Shown here: piece by piece, positions 8,275 to 16,884 of the stretch
Position numbering within the stretch: position 1 is the stretch's first letter
How the letters are laid out: every line of letters begins with the position of its first letter
Origin: Phycisphaerae bacterium
GTDB taxonomy: Bacteria > Planctomycetota > Phycisphaerae > UBA1845 > Fen-1342
Length of the DNA stretch: 64,000 nucleotides
Reading direction: 5' to 3'
NCBI GenBank assembly: GCA_017999985.1
Contig: JAGNKU010000011.1
Location: forward strand, 62,001 to 126,000
The notes under the pieces: model-generated
Database searches by the model: none
Told to the model about the DNA's origin: nothing
The model's input: only the letters and a program-made list of their open reading frames with translations
Position numbers and translations under genes: made by a program

Positions 8275-9700
8275 CAGGCCGACTCTCCGGATCCAGCACC
8301 TCCAGCCGCGTGGTCGCCACCGGCTGCGCGCGCGGCGGACATCGCCGGTCGGTCACAAGAATCGCCAGTGCGCAGCCGATCAGCCCGACACTGTTGCAGA
8401 TCACCATCGCCCACGCCGCTCCGTGCAGCCCCATCCGCGGCACCAGCACGAAGCTCGCCACGCCGCAGGCCATGGCCGCCAGCCCGTATACGGGCAGTTG
8501 TACCCCAAACCGCCGCGTCGCGACCAGCCCCACGTTCAGCGTCGAAAACGAGAACAGCAGAGTCCCGGCCAGTGCCAGCTCAATGAGCAGCACATGGTGC
8601 TCACCGTACGCCGGCGTATACAGGAGCGACAGTATCTGCCGGCCCGCCACAGCGCTCAATGCCACGCCGCCCAGACCAAACGCCACCGACACACCCACCG
8701 CCTTGAGCAGCAGCCACCAGAACGCCCGCCGGTTCTCCGCGAAATAGCGGGCCAACCGCGGGCTGATCGTCTGTCCGATGGCACCCTCGAGCACGACGCC
8801 GACAGAAACTAGCGCCGAGATCGCGGTATAGTACCCCACCGCGTCTGTCCCGCAGTACTTGTCCAGCGTCAGACGCGGGATGCTTATGAACAACATCCCC
8901 ACGCCCGATACGAGCCCCAACGGCGCTGACAGCCACGCTAGCGTCCCCAACCGGCGCCACTCCCAGCATGGCGCCAGGCCTGTGTGCCCCGCGTTCCGCG
9001 GGCTCGCCGCTAACAAACCGCGCGCGATCGGGAGATCGTAAAACGCGATGACTATCAACCGGCTGAGCACGAGCCCGATCACGCCCGCCGCCAGGCTGCG
9101 CGTCACCCAGAAGAAGCCCGCGAAAAGGACCAGGGCGGACAGGCCCATCCAAGTCCGCGAGACGGCGGCGCGGTCCATGCGCTCCGCCTTCTGCATCACG
9201 GCCATCAGGATTTCGCGTACCTCGATGATCCCGTACCCAATCCCCATTAGCGCCGTCACAACCGCCGTGTCGACCGGATAGCAGGCCAACCCGATCCCCG
9301 CGATGGTCACCGCTGCCACCAGCGAGGTGATTATCTTCAGCGCGAAGTAATGCCCGAAATCGTATTCCCGGTGCGCGTCGGTCACCTGCACCTGCTGCAG
9401 TTTCAGGCTCAGCAGCATACTGACCGGCAAGCCCACGGCCTGCGCGACGCCAAATACGCCCACCGTCGCTACCGTCGCCAGCTTCGCCAGCACGACCATC
9501 AGCAGGTACATGCTGGCGGCGGAGACAATGTTGCCACCCAGCGCCCAGACCACGTTGACGCGTAAAGACCGCTCCCGCCCCCCACGCGCATACCCCACCA
9601 CCGCCGCGGGAATCGCGCCCGTCGGCGACTCGCCCCCACGTTCGCCCACCAGCTCTGCCGGCCCGGCTTCGGGCACAGTTGTCTCCCATCTCTCCGGCAC
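8267..9700 (-). CDS. Wzx-like polysaccharide flippase (MOP/MATE superfamily)
   Basis: A 477-residue integral membrane protein with 12 or so predicted membrane segments starting at about residue 48 (VNVVWALGGNIVSAASMYLLMVVLAKLA) and the typical polysaccharide-transporter pattern: loop-rich N-terminus, central WLSAPLGLVSGVGMLFIS and a C-terminal LILVTD end. Wzx proteins move lipid-linked oligosaccharide units across the inner membrane for Wzy-type polymerisation. The frame opens with a GTG at 9700; the first 45 residues are polar, so a later start is possible. It is the first gene of the minus-strand operon and its promoter should lie in the 9701-10071 gap. The call is well supported by topology and neighbours; the substrate is unknown. 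Confidence 0.85.
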   Translation of the reverse strand: MPERWETTVPEAGPAELVGERGGESPTGAIPAAVVGYARGGRERSLRVNVVWALGGNIVSAASMYLLMVVLAKLATVATVGVFGVAQAVGLPVSMLLSLKLQQVQVTDAHREYDFGHYFALKIITSLVAAVTIAGIGLACYPVDTAVVTALMGIGYGIIEVREILMAVMQKAERMDRAAVSRTWMGLSALVLFAGFFWVTRSLAAGVIGLVLSRLIVIAFYDLPIARGLLAASPRNAGHTGLAPCWEWRRLGTLAWLSAPLGLVSGVGMLFISIPRLTLDKYCGTDAVGYYTAISALVSVGVVLEGAIGQTISPRLARYFAENRRAFWWLLLKAVGVSVAFGLGGVALSAVAGRQILSLLYTPAYGEHHVLLIELALAGTLLFSFSTLNVGLVATRRFGVQLPVYGLAAMACGVASFVLVPRMGLHGAAWAMVICNSVGLIGCALAILVTDRRCPPRAQPVATTRLEVLDPESRPDV

Positions 9701-10071
9701 AGCCGGGATGTCTACGTCCGACGCTCACCGCCGAGCTCAGCGGCAGAGCGTGCCGGGCCTGCGTCGGTCTACAGCAAAACACCCCGCAGACCTTCCGAAA
9801 GCGGCCTCAGCTTGAAATCATTGTCGTATACCGCGTTGCGCCGCGCGACAGCCCTGCGCGGCACACGGGCGACTATTATATCGGTCATTGCGCAACCGAA
9901 CCATGAGGAGCGCGCAGCCTGCGGTATCCGTCCAACCCTGGTACGCGAAGCGCGCACGGCGAGTTCTCTGCCAAGCCCTTGCCGTCAGTATTTCAGCCAA
10001 ACTGGGTCCGTGATCGCTCCCAGCCGCGCGCGGCCCTTGGCGCCCGCGCCTCCAGCCGCGACGCTAGCAGT
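9701..10071. other. Divergent intergenic region between flippase and lyase genes
   Basis: About 370 bp between divergent genes. It should hold the promoters of both arms of the polysaccharide locus. An AT-rich patch near 9872-9885 (ACTATTATATCGG) could contain a -10 element for either side, but I find no matching -35 at normal spacing. Short frames here have no domain or convincing ribosome-binding site, so I see no gene. Confidence 0.4.
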
Positions 10072-12429
10072 GTGCATCCTGGCACGCTCGACAATCCGCC
10101 TCCCCCGCGGCCTCGCCGCGCGGCCTTTCCCGCCCTGGCTGGCTTCGTGCTGGCTCTGCCCGCCATCCCGCTCTGCCGCGCCGGCGAACACCCCGCGTTG
10201 CTCCTGAGCGTACCTGACGTGCCGCGCTTGAAGCATGTCTGCGGTCTGCCGGCGCCGGCGAGCGCCGACCCGCGCTGGGGGCGCTCGGGCGTTCGCGCCG
10301 CTGACTTCCAGGCGCTGCGGGCCGGGCTGGTCGCGCGCGGTGGCGACGATGTTCTGCCCGGCGAGTTGCTCGCCGCCGCGTTTCTCCACGTCGTGGCCGA
10401 CGACGACCCGACCGATCGCGTGCGCCTGCGACTGATCGAGTCCGCCCTCCGCGAACCGGCTGGCGCTGCGACCGATCCGCTGGAGCTTGCGATCGCGTTG
10501 GACTGGTGCTGGGACGCACTGTCGCCCACGGTACGGCACGAGTTCCTGATCGAGCTACGCCGTCGGGCCGCGCCCCTGGCGCCGAGCGACAGTCCGCTGG
10601 AAACCCGCCGCTTTCGCGAAAAGCTCGCGGCCGTGGCCGTGGCCGCCGCCATCGACCCTGCAGACGAGCCCAGCCAGAGCTGGGTCGAGCTGCGGACGCG
10701 GCTGCTTGACGCGGCCCGCGACTATTTCGCGGTAACGTTTCCGCAATATGTGGCGTGGCGTGGGCGCAGCCCGACCGGCTCCGCCCGCGCCGCCGACGAG
10801 GAAGCGGATACCGCCCTGGCCATCGAAATCGCCAGCCGACTCCTGCAGCGCGACGCGTGGCCGGACTACCGCGCCAGCGTCGGTCGCTGGCTTGAGCATT
10901 ACCTCTTCGAGCAGCTCGATCACCCCGCTTTGCGGCACGGCTTTCTGCACGATGACGGCGACGCCGCGCCGGTTACGCCGGCGCCCGCCTGGCGCGATCT
11001 GCTGCCCGTGACTGCGCACCTCATCGCCGCCCGGACCCGCGACCCCGCGGCGGCTCTGCTCGCAGACCGCATCGAGTCCGCCCTGGCGGAGCCCGACCCC
11101 TCAGGTCTGACCACGCTGTGGCGCTGGGTCGCCATCGCGTTCGACACGACCGGCATCCCGCGCTGCGATCCGCGCCAGCTCCCCACGGCCCGCAACCTCG
11201 ACGGCGCCGTCCTCTTTCGCGGCCCCGCGGGCTCCGATGCCACCGTCGTCTGGATCGACGCCGGGCAACCCTTCCTGCGCCGCCGCCAGCACTTTGACGC
11301 CGGCCATTTCCTCCTCTGTCGTTCCGGCGAGCTGGTCGTCAGCGGTGCCAACGACGTGCTGTTGGAGGCAATTGCCAGCAAGGGCGGGGCGCAATACCTC
11401 GGCCAGCAGAACACGCCGTTCGACTTCGAGCAGTACTGCACCGCGACGATCAGTCACAACGCGCTGGTGCTCTGGGACCCCGCCCGCGTGGTGAACTGGT
11501 ACGGCCAGCGCTACCTGCCCAGCGGCGGACAGCGCTGCATCGAACACACGTGCACCGATTTCGCCCTGCCGCTCGAAAGCCAGGGACGCCTGACTGGCCG
11601 GCAGCTCGCGTACGGCTGGCACGACACCGCGGCATACCTGGCGCTCGATCTGGCCCCGGCGTATGACCGCCGCGCAGTCAGCGCGTATACCCGCACGTTC
11701 TGCTTCGTCTGGGGCCGCGTCCTGGTGGTGGTGGACCGCGTCACCACACCCAAGGGCCGCACGCCGCCCACGTGGATCCTCAATTTGCCGGCACGGCCCA
11801 CGGTTGATGGCACCGACCTGCCTGCGAGTACGCGTGTCGCCGGCAGCACCAACGACGCCGGCGTGTGGCGCTGCGACACCGCCGCGTGGCTGCGCTGGAC
11901 CGATCGCGACGGCAGCCTCTGGTTCACGGCGCCGCTGCCGACGACGAAGGCGCAGCGGATCGTCGGCGGGCCCGCCCGGCGCCTGCGCATCGCGGAGGGT
12001 CGCCACGTCGATCGCACCTACATCGGCGGTGACGCGGACGGCTTCGAGCGCCTCATCATTCCTGCTGAGCGGCGCGGCGCCGAGAACGCCTGGTATCGCC
12101 TCGGCCGCCCCACCCTCCTCGGCGCGCAATTCGGGCAACAGCCGCTCTGGGGGCGGATCGAGCTCGAGCCGCTCGAACGTGGCGCGACAACAATCTTCGT
12201 GGCGGTGCTGATCCCCGACCGCGCCGACGCCACCGTAACACCCGCCGTCAGCGTCGAAACGGGGGAGAACCCACTGGTGCTGCATCTGAGCGCCGGCCGC
12301 GACCAAGCCACGCTCCGCCTGCCCAGTGACGCCGGCGCCGGCGGTCGCCTGGAGATCGGCGGGCCCCTGCCCAGCGCGTGGGATCTGCCGACCGACGTGC
12401 AGCCCGACATGCCGCTCGCCGCGGATTGA
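10072..12429 (+). CDS. Heparinase II/III-like polysaccharide lyase, secreted
   Basis: About 785 residues from a GTG at 10072, chosen because it places a signal peptide at the N-terminus (basic RPRR, hydrophobic AFPALAGFVLALPAIPL, then CRAGEHP). The frame is open back to an ATG at 9979, so the start is uncertain. The N-terminal half is an all-helical alpha/alpha toroid-like region. The C-terminal half is beta-rich, with the heparinase II/III signature region DAGHFLLCRSGELVVSG, then TATISHNALVLWDP and FVWGRVLVVVDRV. Enzymes of this family cleave uronic-acid-containing polysaccharides by beta-elimination in the periplasm or outside the cell. Divergent from the Wzx/Wzy cluster and followed by a UbiA-like gene, it may edit or degrade the polymer made next door (inference). 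Confidence 0.8.
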   Translation: MHPGTLDNPPPPRPRRAAFPALAGFVLALPAIPLCRAGEHPALLLSVPDVPRLKHVCGLPAPASADPRWGRSGVRAADFQALRAGLVARGGDDVLPGELLAAAFLHVVADDDPTDRVRLRLIESALREPAGAATDPLELAIALDWCWDALSPTVRHEFLIELRRRAAPLAPSDSPLETRRFREKLAAVAVAAAIDPADEPSQSWVELRTRLLDAARDYFAVTFPQYVAWRGRSPTGSARAADEEADTALAIEIASRLLQRDAWPDYRASVGRWLEHYLFEQLDHPALRHGFLHDDGDAAPVTPAPAWRDLLPVTAHLIAARTRDPAAALLADRIESALAEPDPSGLTTLWRWVAIAFDTTGIPRCDPRQLPTARNLDGAVLFRGPAGSDATVVWIDAGQPFLRRRQHFDAGHFLLCRSGELVVSGANDVLLEAIASKGGAQYLGQQNTPFDFEQYCTATISHNALVLWDPARVVNWYGQRYLPSGGQRCIEHTCTDFALPLESQGRLTGRQLAYGWHDTAAYLALDLAPAYDRRAVSAYTRTFCFVWGRVLVVVDRVTTPKGRTPPTWILNLPARPTVDGTDLPASTRVAGSTNDAGVWRCDTAAWLRWTDRDGSLWFTAPLPTTKAQRIVGGPARRLRIAEGRHVDRTYIGGDADGFERLIIPAERRGAENAWYRLGRPTLLGAQFGQQPLWGRIELEPLERGATTIFVAVLIPDRADATVTPAVSVETGENPLVLHLSAGRDQATLRLPSDAGAGGRLEIGGPLPSAWDLPTDVQPDMPLAAD

Positions 12430-12499
12430 CCCGCCGCGGCCCGGTCCGCACAATGCCGCGCACGCGGGCGGATCGGCGCGGCCCGGGCAAGAGGAGTCC

Positions 12500-13426
12500 A
12501 TGCCGTACCTGGAACTGATGCGACCGGGGCAGTGGACCAAGAACCTGTTCGTGTTTGCAGGTCTGGTCTTCGGGCTCAAGCTGGATGATCGCGCCAGCCT
12601 GGTGCTCGCGCTGCTCGGCTTCGCGTGTTTCTGCCTCGTCAGCAGCGCCGTGTACGTCTTCAACGACATCCACGACCGCCACGAGGACCGCATCCATCCC
12701 ACGAAACGCCTGCGGCCCATCGCGTCCGGCCGCGTCGGCGTCTCGGCCGCCGCCATCTGGGGCGCGCTGCTGCTCGTGGGCGGCCTGCTCGGCGGATGGG
12801 CGCTCAACCGCGCGTTCTTCGTGGTCGTCGCGCTCTACGTGGTCTTGCAGACCGCCTATACATTCTGGTTCAAGCACGCGACCTTGCTGGACGTTATCAC
12901 CATCGGACTGGGCTTCGTGCTGCGGGCCGTGGCCGGCGCCCTCGTGGTCGGTGTCACGATCTCCCACTGGCTGGTCCTGTGCACGTTCACCCTCTGCCTC
13001 GTCCTCGGGTTCGGCAAACGCCGCTGCGAGCTGAACGCGCTCGGCAACGCGGGGACGCAGCACGACGCGGCCCGGCATCGCCGCACGCTCGCCGAGTACA
13101 CGCCCGAGCTGCTCAATCACATGACGACGCTGGCGGCCGGCATCGCGGTCGTCAGCTTCATGCTGTACGCCAACGACAAGCGGACCCTCGACGTGTTCGG
13201 CACGAACTACCTGCTGTACACGTTGCCGATCGTCGTCTACGCGATCTTCCGGTTCGCGCTGCTCGTCGAGCACGGCCGCGTCGACGGGCCAACCGAAGTC
13301 TTGCTCCGCGACCGCCCGTTCCAGGCCGCCATCCTCCTGTGGGGCGTGGCGGTGCTGCTGATCATCTACCGTGGCGAAAGCGTGCAGACTTGGCTTGGCA
13401 GCATCCTGCACGACGGCGCGACGTAG
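12500..13426 (+). CDS. Decaprenyl-phosphate phosphoribosyltransferase-like UbiA prenyltransferase
   Basis: A 308-residue membrane protein of the UbiA superfamily. The polyprenyl-binding Asp-rich motif NDIHDRHEDRIHP begins at residue 55 and is followed by KRLRPIASG, which is characteristic of the 5-phosphoribosyl-1-pyrophosphate:decaprenyl-phosphate transferase branch. About eight hydrophobic segments follow. The ATG at 12500 has a strong GAGGAG at 12491-12496. In actinobacteria this reaction begins synthesis of decaprenyl-phosphoryl-arabinose; outside them it feeds lipid-linked pentose or other glycolipids. The gene follows the lyase by 70 bp. It could supply a lipid-linked pentose donor to the adjacent glycan pathway, but no partner oxidoreductase is visible here, so that link is an inference. 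Confidence 0.85.
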   Translation: MPYLELMRPGQWTKNLFVFAGLVFGLKLDDRASLVLALLGFACFCLVSSAVYVFNDIHDRHEDRIHPTKRLRPIASGRVGVSAAAIWGALLLVGGLLGGWALNRAFFVVVALYVVLQTAYTFWFKHATLLDVITIGLGFVLRAVAGALVVGVTISHWLVLCTFTLCLVLGFGKRRCELNALGNAGTQHDAARHRRTLAEYTPELLNHMTTLAAGIAVVSFMLYANDKRTLDVFGTNYLLYTLPIVVYAIFRFALLVEHGRVDGPTEVLLRDRPFQAAILLWGVAVLLIIYRGESVQTWLGSILHDGAT

Positions 13427-13582
13427 CGTCTGCCCACCCGCACTGACCGTCCGATAATGACGGTGCTTCGGCCCTGAACTGCTTGGGCTGCGAACCCGCG
13501 CCGACCTTGAATACCCCGCCCCCATCGCTCGTCCATCACTGCGAAGAACTGAGCACCGAGTCCTCCAGCGAGGAGATGAGCC

Positions 13583-14134
13583 ATGAAACGCATGCTGACC
13601 AACGCCGCCCTGTTCAACACCCTGACCGGAATACTGTTTCTCACCGCGGCCCCCGCCGCTCTCGCCAGCGAAGCTGAAACGTCCGCCAGCGCGACCGCCG
13701 GCCGGCGTCACTCCGGCACCGCCACCGGCACCGCCCGCTACGAAGGCGACGCCGGCTTCGCCCGCACCGACACGCGCACCGGCGCCGTCAACGCCGCCCG
13801 CTCGGTCGCGATCGGTGTCGACGAGGACGGTCTGACGCTGTCGCTGAGCCTCGCCGTCGCCCCGAATCGCGGGCCGGCGTATGCGACGACCTTTAACTTC
13901 AGCATCGGCGCGGACGGCGAAGCCTCTACCAGCATCGGCACCGCCCTCGCGACCGGCGGCCTCGCTCGCACGGTCGGCGCCGGCGGTCGCGCGACTGCCA
14001 CGCCGTTTGGGGTCAACGCGACCTCGACCGCGTACGGCAGCACGCAGCACGGCGGGATGGTGCGCGCCGAGACCCGCAGCGACCACTACGACCGCCGCGA
14101 CCTGCCGGTGCGACGCGTGATCTACCGGCGGTAG
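13583..14134 (+). CDS. Small secreted protein, function unknown
   Basis: A 183-residue protein with a clear signal peptide (MKRMLTNAALFNTLTGILFLTAAPAALAS, cleavage likely after ALA). The mature part is rich in Ala, Gly, Thr and Ser in alternating short strands (SATAGRRHSGTATGTARY, TSTAYGSTQHGG) and has no cysteines, so it may be a beta-rich surface or matrix protein. The tail is basic (RRDLPVRRVIYRR). The ATG is preceded by AGCGAGGAGATGAGCC, a good ribosome-binding site. It lies 156 bp after the UbiA-like gene and is followed by a repeat region with a terminator-like hairpin at 14261. I do not recognise a family. Confidence 0.6.
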   Translation: MKRMLTNAALFNTLTGILFLTAAPAALASEAETSASATAGRRHSGTATGTARYEGDAGFARTDTRTGAVNAARSVAIGVDEDGLTLSLSLAVAPNRGPAYATTFNFSIGADGEASTSIGTALATGGLARTVGAGGRATATPFGVNATSTAYGSTQHGGMVRAETRSDHYDRRDLPVRRVIYRR

Positions 14135-14148
14135 TGCCAGCGCACCAA

Positions 14149-14203
14149 CCTGGGGGACCGATCTCCGGTCGGTCAGCGACAGGCCAGAGGCCTATCCCCC
14201 AGG
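14149..14203 (+). repeat. REP-like palindromic element, copy A
   Basis: A 55-bp element closed by a perfect 9-bp terminal inverted repeat (CCTGGGGGA / TCCCCCAGG). Inside are two smaller palindromes, GACCGATCTCCGGTCGGTC and AGGCCAGAGGCCT. A second copy lies in inverted orientation at 14575-14628 with about 85% identity by eye. Confidence 0.75.
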
Positions 14204-14260
14204 TAGCCCGCCACACGGAAAAGCGCCCGCGAAGTGCCCGAGGTCGCGGGCGTCTCAAGA

Positions 14261-14297
14261 CCCCACCGGTGTGGGTGCACCGGTGGGGCACTTTTTT
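14261..14297 (+). terminator. Strong hairpin followed by a T-run
   Basis: Stem CCCCACCGGTG at 14261-14271 pairs perfectly with CACCGGTGGGG at 14278-14288 around a 6-nt loop, and six T's follow at 14292-14297. This is the form of a Rho-independent terminator on the plus strand, about 125 bp after the secreted-protein gene ending at 14134. It lies inside a repeat cluster, so it could also be part of a mobile palindromic unit. Confidence 0.7.
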
Positions 14298-14304
14298 GTG
14301 TGGC

Positions 14305-14432
14305 GGGGAGTGCCAAGCTTCAGCTCTGCCGTCCCTGGGGAGTGCGAAGCTCCAGCTTCGCCGTCCCTGGGGAGTGCGAAGCTCCAGCTTTGCCTCCTCT
14401 GGGGAGTGCGAAGCTCCAGCTTTGCCACCTCT
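14305..14432. repeat. Four tandem 32-bp repeats with an internal hairpin
   Basis: Units start at 14305, 14337, 14369 and 14401, each beginning GGGGAGTGC. The core of copy 2, GCGAAGCTCCAGCTTCGC, is a perfect 8-bp inverted repeat with a 2-nt loop. Copies 3 and 4 change one base so that a G-U pair replaces a G-C pair, and copy 1 is more divergent. The array lies between the two inverted palindromic elements. Confidence 0.85.
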
Positions 14433-14574
14433 GGCATCAACATCCTGCCGGTCAAGTCCTCCGTGTGGTATCGGTGTCGCGCAGGTGTCGTAGCGTCGGC
14501 CCCCTGTAGCCGACCTGGAGCGACCGCCCCCCGAGTCGCCGTCCGGGACGGGCGTAGCTCCCGGTTCGTCTTGG

Positions 14575-14628
14575 TTGGGGGAGAGGCCTCCGGCCTGTCG
14601 ACCGACGGACCGCAGGTCGGTCCCCCAA
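14575..14628 (-). repeat. REP-like palindromic element, copy B (inverted)
   Basis: The reverse complement of this segment aligns with copy A over its whole length: TGGGGGACCGA, a CGGTC core, CGACAGGCC, GAGGCCT and TCCCCCA are shared in order. The ends form an 8-bp inverted repeat (TTGGGGGA / TCCCCCAA). Together the two copies bracket about 370 bp that include the tandem repeats and the hairpin. Confidence 0.75.
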
Positions 14629-15088
14629 GCCAGCCAGAGTCGGCAATCGTCCGCATAGAACCACACTTTCGAGCCGCGCGGGCTCGGAAAGAGGAGGGAG
14701 CGAGTGTGCGTCGCATACCGGCGGTTGAAACCGCTGGCCAGGTTCGCGCGCCCTGCCGGGCGAGAAGTAGTCGCGCTAGGCTGCGAGCCGTGAGCCGTCA
14801 GCCATGAGCCAGAGGTAAACCGACCCGACGCCGCCGCGTGCTGCGCGGGCCCGGCGCTGCCGCTGCGGATCCTGGGCCGCGGGCCGCCCGTTCCCACATT
14901 CCCACATGCCGACGTTCCCACGTGCCAAGCCACGCCGCGCGGGACCCGCGCTTGCGCGTCGGGCTCGGATTGCGTGCCTGAGTGCCTATGCTGTCCCCGC
15001 CCTCGATCCCTCGTTCCCTTGTTCCCTCGTTCCCCTCCCGTGCTAGAATCCCACACTCACCGGCTGTTTCCGGTGCAGGAGCGTAACC

Positions 15089-16366
15089 GTGCCCAAAGCG
15101 AAAGTCGCCATCCTCAAGACCTCCCCGCGGACCGTGCTCCGCGACTACCACGAGCTGCTTAATCTCGCCGGCTACCAGGACGTGGTCGCCAAGGACGCCG
15201 ACACGGCGCTGAAGATCAACATCTCCTGGCACTTCTTCTTCCCCGGCAGCTCGACCGTGCCGTGGCAGCTCGAGGGGGTCATCCGGGCCATGCAGGCCGA
15301 CGGCTATGACTCCAACCTGATCCACGCCTGCCATAACCGCACCGTCGTCATCGACGCCCACCTCGGCGAACGCGAAAACAAGCAACTGAACGTCATCGAG
15401 GCCCACGGCCTGCGCAACGTCCACCTCTACGAGGGCGAGGACTGGATCAACATCCGCGACGCCGTTGGCGACCTCACCAAGCAGTTCCTCTGCCTCAACG
15501 AGGTCTACCCCGGCGGGTTCATGATCCCCCGCCGCTTCATCGGCGAGAACATCATCCACCTGCCGACGATCAAGACGCACGTCTTCACGACCACGACCGG
15601 CGCGATGAAAAACGCGTTTGGCGGGCTGCTGAATGAGCGCCGGCACTGGACACACCCAGTCATCCACGAGACGCTCGTCGACCTGCTGATGATCCAGAAA
15701 AAAATCCACCGCGGCGTGTTCGCGGTCATGGACGGCACGTTCGCCGGCGACGGACCCGGCCCGCGCTGCATGCTCCCGCACGTGAAGAACGTGATCCTCG
15801 CGAGCGCGGACCAGACGGCGATCGACGCCACCGCGGCGAAACTGATGGGCATGGACCCGCTGTCGATCAAGTTCATCCGACTCGCGCATGAGCGCGGCCT
15901 CGGCTGCGGCGATCCACGCGACATCGAGCTGGTCGGCGACGCGTCCGCGGCGAACGAGAATTGGCACTTCGCCGGCCCGTTCCAGAAGATGACGTTCGCC
16001 AGCCGCATGCAGCATTTGATTTACTGGGGCCCGCTGAAGAAGCCGGTCGAGTGGTCACTGAAAACGGTTCTCGCGCCGTGGGCGTACATCGCGAGCGTGA
16101 TCTACCACGACAGTTTCTGGTACCCGATGCGCGCGAAGCGGATGATGCAGGAGGTGCTGGCGAGCGACTGGGGCCGGCTGTTCCAGAACTGGGAGCACGT
16201 CCAGCCGGACGCCGACGGCTACCCGGACATCGGCACGCAGCCGGCGGACCTGAGCCGCGCGGGCTGGGCTGCATTTGCCGAGTCGCTGAAGATCCTCGGC
16301 ACGTGCATCAAAGAAGCCCCGGAATTCGCCGCCCGCAAGCGCAAGGTCGTCGCCCAGCACGTATGA
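15089..16366 (+). CDS. DUF362-domain protein
   Basis: A 425-residue protein of the DUF362 family. Recognisable parts are KAKVAILKTSP at the start, the LKINISWHFFFPGSST segment, FIGENIIHLPTIKTHVFTTTTGAMKNAFGGLL (about residues 150-180), the FAVMDGTFAGDGPGPR segment and the following ADQTAIDATAAKLMGMDP. Many DUF362 proteins carry ferredoxin clusters; this one lacks CxxCxxC arrays. The biochemical role of the family is not established. The start is a GTG at 15089 with AGGAG about 9 nt upstream. It overlaps the next gene by 4 bp (ATGA), so it is co-translated with the gamma-carbonic anhydrase. Confidence 0.85.
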   Translation: MPKAKVAILKTSPRTVLRDYHELLNLAGYQDVVAKDADTALKINISWHFFFPGSSTVPWQLEGVIRAMQADGYDSNLIHACHNRTVVIDAHLGERENKQLNVIEAHGLRNVHLYEGEDWINIRDAVGDLTKQFLCLNEVYPGGFMIPRRFIGENIIHLPTIKTHVFTTTTGAMKNAFGGLLNERRHWTHPVIHETLVDLLMIQKKIHRGVFAVMDGTFAGDGPGPRCMLPHVKNVILASADQTAIDATAAKLMGMDPLSIKFIRLAHERGLGCGDPRDIELVGDASAANENWHFAGPFQKMTFASRMQHLIYWGPLKKPVEWSLKTVLAPWAYIASVIYHDSFWYPMRAKRMMQEVLASDWGRLFQNWEHVQPDADGYPDIGTQPADLSRAGWAAFAESLKILGTCIKEAPEFAARKRKVVAQHV

Positions 16367-16884
16367 GCCAGAACCCCATCCGCCCCACCATCGGCCGCAA
16401 CGTCTACATCGCCCCCACGGCCTACGTCGGCGGCGACGTCGCGATCGGCGACGACTCGACCGTCATGCACCACGTCACGATTCGCGGCGACGTCTCCGCG
16501 ATCACGATCGGCCAGCGCGTCAATGTCCAGGACGGCACGATCATTCACACGAAGTCCGGCGTGCCGCTTGACATCGCTGATGACGTCTCCATCGGTCACC
16601 GCGCGGTCGTGCACTGCCGGCGAATTGGACGCGGGACGTTGATCGGCATCGGCGCGATCCTGCTCGACGACGCCGAGATCGGCAAAGGTTGTATCGTCGC
16701 CGCCGGTGCGCTCGTCCCGCCGGGCATGATTATCCCCGACGGGAAGCTCGTCGTCGGTCTGCCCGCGCGGATCACGCGCGACGTCACGCCGGAAGATCGC
16801 GAGTATTTGGGCCGCGTCGGCGCCAGCTACATCGTGCTCGGCCGCCAGCATGCCGCCGGCAGGTACCCGAATCACGGCGGTTGA
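16363..16884 (+). CDS. Gamma-carbonic anhydrase family protein
   Basis: A 173-residue left-handed beta-helix protein. The family's functional residues are in place: RGD at 41-43, NVQDG at 54-58 and three histidines in the expected spacing at about 62, 79 and 84 (IIHT...GHRAVVH), which form the zinc/iron site at the trimer interface. The cytoplasmic enzyme may interconvert CO2 and bicarbonate, though several family members (CaiE, PaaY) bind acyl-CoA thioesters instead. The ATG overlaps the DUF362 stop. Its end overlaps the tail-to-tail histidine kinase gene by 13 bp. No signal peptide. Confidence 0.9.
   Translation: MSQNPIRPTIGRNVYIAPTAYVGGDVAIGDDSTVMHHVTIRGDVSAITIGQRVNVQDGTIIHTKSGVPLDIADDVSIGHRAVVHCRRIGRGTLIGIGAILLDDAEIGKGCIVAAGALVPPGMIIPDGKLVVGLPARITRDVTPEDREYLGRVGASYIVLGRQHAAGRYPNHGG

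Larger units (their letters stand above)
14135..15088. other. Non-coding, repeat-rich intergenic region
   Basis: More than 900 bp without a convincing gene. Several frames stay open on both strands, but their products are low-complexity and their codon usage reflects the repeats. The region holds two inverted copies of a palindromic element (14149-14203 and 14575-14628), a hairpin with a T-run (14261-14297) and four tandem 32-bp units (14305-14432). Further right are GC-rich palindromes near 14935-14965 and short direct repeats of TTCCCAC (14890-14925) and TTCCCT (15005-15035). The end of the region contains the promoter and ribosome-binding site (GCAGGAG) of the DUF362 gene. Confidence 0.6.

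Noticed and set aside
14305..14432. The regular 32-bp repeats as a CRISPR array
   Set aside because: The units are directly adjacent with no unique spacers between them, and no cas gene lies in the window.
14234..14807. Long open frames in both strands across the repeat cluster
   Set aside because: Their products are the translated tandem repeats and GC-rich palindromes, with no ribosome-binding site and no domain.
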